This document shows, piece after piece, positions 60,105 through 64,000 of a DNA stretch of 64,000 nt. Positions within the stretch are counted from its first letter, which is position 1. Each line of letters starts with the position of its first letter. Position numbers and translations under genes: made by a program. The notes below the pieces were generated by a model. That model saw nothing but the letters and a program-made list of their open reading frames with translations, had not been told where the DNA came from and did no database searches. This DNA comes from Struthio camelus (Eukaryota > Chordata > Aves > Struthioniformes > Struthionidae). The stretch is taken from assembly GCF_040807025.1 (NCBI RefSeq), contig NC_090981.1, positions 44,569,317-44,633,316 on the forward strand, read 5' to 3'.

Positions 60105-63100
60105 GCATTATTATTGCTATATTGTTTGTAGTGGTAGAGGTCTGCCTGAGAATAATTCCACTCTTAGATATGGGAGAAACACAGTAAGGGGTTTTGACTG
60201 ACATCGACTAGAAACAACAGCGGGCAACACAGAATAAACTGAAATGTGAAGTTCACAGACAGACAAACCAAAAAGTTATTGCCAGCTGCAGACACTTGTT
60301 GTGTTAAAGAAACACGCATGCAACATGGAAGCAACTTAGCCCTATGGAAGCACATAATGCAAAGAGGAGCAGGAGAAGAAATATGACCTGAACTGGTAGG
60401 TAGTAGTTCTCTGGCTTGAATAAATCTTAAGTGTATTTGGCTGCTAACTGTTCACAAGTTTGCACTGGCAAAATACCGCTTGGAATCAGTGCAGTTACCC
60501 TCCTGATATTGCTTGTTCCGTGAGTGAACAAACCTTTTTCTATATAAGTGCTAGTGAAATCCTGCAAAGAATTATGGCACCATGATCCTGCATAGATAAA
60601 ATGCATATTTTAAAGTGAAATTCTTTTGCGCCTATATGGCAGGGAGGTGGGCTCCTCCTCAACAGAAGCAATCTGCTTGTTCTTGGTTTTGCACAAATAT
60701 TTTCTATGCTGCCTTTGACAATAAATCTTTTGGGAGAACGTTGCCTGTTTATAACAGGCACTGACCTGTGAAACAGAGGAAAATAGATATTGTTAAAAAC
60801 CTTGGCTCGCTTGCTCGGAGATCATGTGGCAAGGCCAGGTAACTTTTGAAGTGGTGCATGGGGAGTTGTTTGAGCAGTACAAACTGCATTAACAACACAA
60901 CCGACTTGAGCGTGTAAGCCTCTTTGCACTACTTGGCACTTTTATCCCAATAAATAACATCATGAGACATTCATTCCCATCGCATTGTTATTCCAGTGTG
61001 ACCTAGATGGGCAGCCAAAGGTTTTCTGTTTTTGTATTTTTACTCTTGGAGAAAAGTGGACGATGGAGTCAGATATCTTTGAACTGTTCCTGTTTACCAG
61101 AATCCTGGCACCCTGAACTAGGTGGAAGCAAGCAGCAGGAGACAACCTTTTTGATCACGACTCTTTTAGCAATTCTTGGCCTCTACATTTCTCTCTCATC
61201 TCCTCTTCAGGTCTGTCTACTGCTTGCTTACTGTCTTCTCTGGTTTTCCTGTACTTCTGCTCCAGACACCCAGACAAATACAAGTCCACCAATCTGTATG
61301 CTAGCTTCTGCAAATATAGTATGTAGCCTGGAGCTACATAGTTTAGTTTCTACTCAGGCATAGCTTCCCATGTCCCCTCCCCTGGGTGGTGTACCTCCCG
61401 GATGTGCCTTGAGGGAGCCAGGATGATGGATAGGGTATAGATTTGCACAGAGATGCTGGGAAATGCTTCTGGCTTCCACAATTTAGAAATAGCTGCAGAG
61501 AATTAAAAATGACTGCCCAGGTCAGGCAGGAGGGATGGGACTTTGAACCTGTGGTATTAAAGAGACGGGTTTTTTTCCAATTCTTGAGCAAGTCTTATGA
61601 GGAGTTAAACGTGGCAGTTGTTTCCCCCCTTCAGTCAAACTCCCAAAAAATAAAAAATCCGCTGTAGGTAGAATAAAATACCTCTTAAATTCTGATCATA
61701 TTTGGCAAATACTTTCATCAAAACAAAAGGGAGTGCGAAGACAGAGTTTTTAAAAGTGTCATTTTTTTTCTTTGTTATATTTAGAAAAGATAACAGGCAT
61801 TGTATGGAGTAGCTTTTCCCATTCTGCAACAAAAATACATTTCGTTGAACAAAACATTTTCTGTATCCTGAAATAAATGAGATCATTCATGCCAAGTAGA
61901 GCACTGGAATAGTTGCTGGTCAGCCCAAAATTATCATCTCAAAACAGTGGGCATATGCACTTCACTATTTTCTTTATCCCTGCTTTCTTACTCTTCAGCT
62001 TCCTTTCTGGTTCCATTTGCACCAGTTTCTTTTCCTTTTTCTTTCTTTTCCTCCACCCAACTGAACTATTTTTATCATGTTTGTCTTCTACCCCAGTAAA
62101 TTAATCAACTGGACAAATCTGATGCTGGTCTGCTCTGAGGAGTCCCTTCTCCCACATCCGCTCAGTGACACTGCACTCTGATGGGCCTATTGACTTGCTG
62201 CTCTACTGGGGGCTCCTGGAAGTAAATTTAGACATGTACTTTTCTCTTCATCACCTGTCCAAACAGCAAGTACTTTGGAAATGCAGAAATATTTCCTCTG
62301 CTCAGTGCTGAGTGAGCTCTTTTGTTCTTCTGCACAGGATTGAACCAGAAAGAAGAAGAGTTTCTTTATTTTCCCTAAAACCTTTGGAAACCCTTGCATG
62401 CTTTAGCTGTGCTCACTCCCACCCAGCCTCTGCAGGAGCTCTGTTTGCTCTTCCCAAGACTGCAATTACCAGGCGCTCCCCTTGGCAGCTCTCCCTTCTT
62501 GGTACATTCCTTTTTGTTATGCTAATATACTTAACCAGCTCCAGCTTCTTATACTGTAATACATCCCTTTTGATTCTCTAATCTACTTCTCTCTGTGCAT
62601 TAGGGCAGAGAATAGTTTGCCAAGGGCCCGGCAGAACGTGTTTAGCTGACTGATTCTAGTTGTTCCTATTAGATCCTGGCATGCTTCTGAGATTTGTCAC
62701 TTCCACACAAATCTCACTCCTAATCCTAGGGTTTAGCAAAGTTTGGATGGATTTGAATTCTACTACATCTTTTTTAAAGGAGATGATAATGTTCTCTGAT
62801 GAAAGATCTCTGGATGAAAAGCTTATGTGCTTAGTAGGAGAACATCACTCCAGTCCAGCATTCTCTCTCTCTCTCTTTCTCTCTCTCTTTTTTAACCTTA
62901 AAGACGGGTGCCTATGTTAAGATGGCACCATCAGTGCATTGAGCCTCTGAATTTGTGTGCCATACCTTGGGGGTGAAGACATGATTTGCTGTTGCCATAG
63001 AGGCATGTACAAACAAGGACATAACTTAGATCCTGCATTCCAAAATATGGCTCTCACAGAGCTGATCACTCAAATTACATTCCCAGTGAGCTGTACTTCC

Positions 63101-64000
63101 TGGTGGAAACCCTTTGAAGTGTTCAGTCCTTATGGTAATGTCTTTCCTCGGAGCAAAACATGAAGTATTTTCTTAAGTGTTTAACTAATATTTTAAATGA
63201 CAATATCATTAAAAAAGATTCAACTTGATTTCACAGCAATATTTCTCATTCATTGCAAAGATGTTTGCCTCTGACGTGCCAGTCCTTAGCATTTGCACCA
63301 CTGTACCATTTCACAGACTGCTCTTTCTTTCTCTCCCCATTGATGCAGGAGGAGTGGTTGCATTTATGGCATTATGTCTAAAGGTCACATAACAGCCAGT
63401 TCACTGTATGGAGTTTGGACTGCAATGAGTTCTCAAGGGGTTCAAACACTGCATGAGGGATATCATGCTCTTCCACATCTAAGCAAAACACATATCCAAC
63501 AATAAACACCTATAAAAGAAAGAGGAAATGTAGCCTAACATGCAAGACAGTCAGGGAATTTTATTCTGATCAACATTCCTGACTTCAGCAATGGACTACT
63601 AGATGAAAATGGTAACCTGGCTTTGATGTGAAACACAAGAGCAGTTCCACTGTCAAGCATAGAGATATTAGGCAGGTGTTTAGACACAAGTGTTTTTAAA
63701 TTTTTCTACTTAAGCAAAGACCTCACCCTTCCTTACAAACTTCACCTTTCATGAAGATTGCTGATGGGGTTGTGATTTTACCTTCACTGAGAAATCACTG
63801 CCGTTTAGGGACAGAGAAGCTGGAACTGAAAGATTCCAGCAGTGCGTCTAACTTTGAAGGCAACGACATCAATGAATATTAGTACGCAATTACTTTTTGC
63901 TTGTCAGATGTTGAGGGGCAGGTCCGTGGTGGCTACTTTACACATGTGCATCCCAGGACATCACATATGAGCACATGGGAGGGAGGTGGGATGGTTTTTA
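60105..64000. other. single-copy DNA
   Basis: No gene recognised. It contains a perfect 8-bp hairpin (TGCCTGTT, TAT, AACAGGCA at 60742-60760) and a (CT)n tract at 62861-62893. Frames of up to 118 codons (61007-61363) have no recognised motif. No feature is cut by the window end as far as I can see. Confidence 0.45.
62861..62893. repeat. (CT)n microsatellite
   Basis: CT dinucleotides with two T interruptions, ending in a short T run. The serine/leucine-rich peptide predicted across it is translated microsatellite. Confidence 0.9.

Noticed and set aside
1-64000. CRISPR array, bacterial operon, defence system, phage or plasmid features
   Set aside because: Composition, CpG pattern, microsatellites, CR1 and MIR relics all indicate a vertebrate nuclear genome. 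No direct-repeat/spacer array is present.

Overview
This looks like non-coding nuclear DNA from a vertebrate, most likely a bird and at least a sauropsid (bird/reptile). There are no operons, no dense reading frames and no protein gene I recognise. The interspersed repeats are all old and eroded: CR1 LINE 3' ends of sauropsid type, MIR-type CORE-SINE tails, and short palindromic elements that I recall as common in bird, crocodile and turtle DNA. I see no L1, Alu or B1, no young LINE and no LTR retrovirus. Repeat density is low, which favours a bird over a turtle or crocodile. The species is not readable from the sequence alone. Repeat identities come from memory of family consensus sequences, not from a search.

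Layout: 1-15 kb is mostly single-copy, with a CpG island (about 0.78-1.48 kb), a MIR tail (1.7 kb), an antisense CR1 end (2.5-2.8 kb), two exon-like segments (9.26 and 9.90 kb), a second antisense CR1 (11.3-11.7 kb), a terminal-inverted-repeat structure with TA ends (12.19-12.29 kb) and a perfect 27-bp duplication (13.56 kb). At 15.1-16.05 kb a CpG island is followed by a CA/CG repeat and a long polypyrimidine tract. From 16 to 24 kb there is single-copy DNA, a 12-bp inverted repeat (19.5 kb) and a palindromic repeat (20.9-21.0 kb).

The 23.6-30.7 kb part has three CpG islands (23.6, 28.7, 29.45 kb). It also holds a possible first exon with an ATG (24.7 kb), a MIR (25.0 kb), a perfect hairpin (27.7 kb) and a MIR/L2-type tail (30.6 kb). 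From 30.7 to 55.6 kb the sequence is mainly AT-rich and single-copy, with a palindromic repeat (34.9 kb) and several small tandem duplications. At 55.6-57.05 kb lies the most gene-like stretch: a perfect hairpin, a 102-bp exon-like segment, a MIR, and a 186-bp exon-like segment. Both segments keep one reading frame open and have lengths divisible by three. The rest (57-64 kb) is single-copy DNA, including one stretch that looks like a conserved regulatory element.

No set of genes working together can be shown. The best reading is a gene-poor or intronic region with several gene-less CpG islands and a few candidate exons of an unrecognised or non-coding transcript. All exon and enhancer calls are inference and are scored low.
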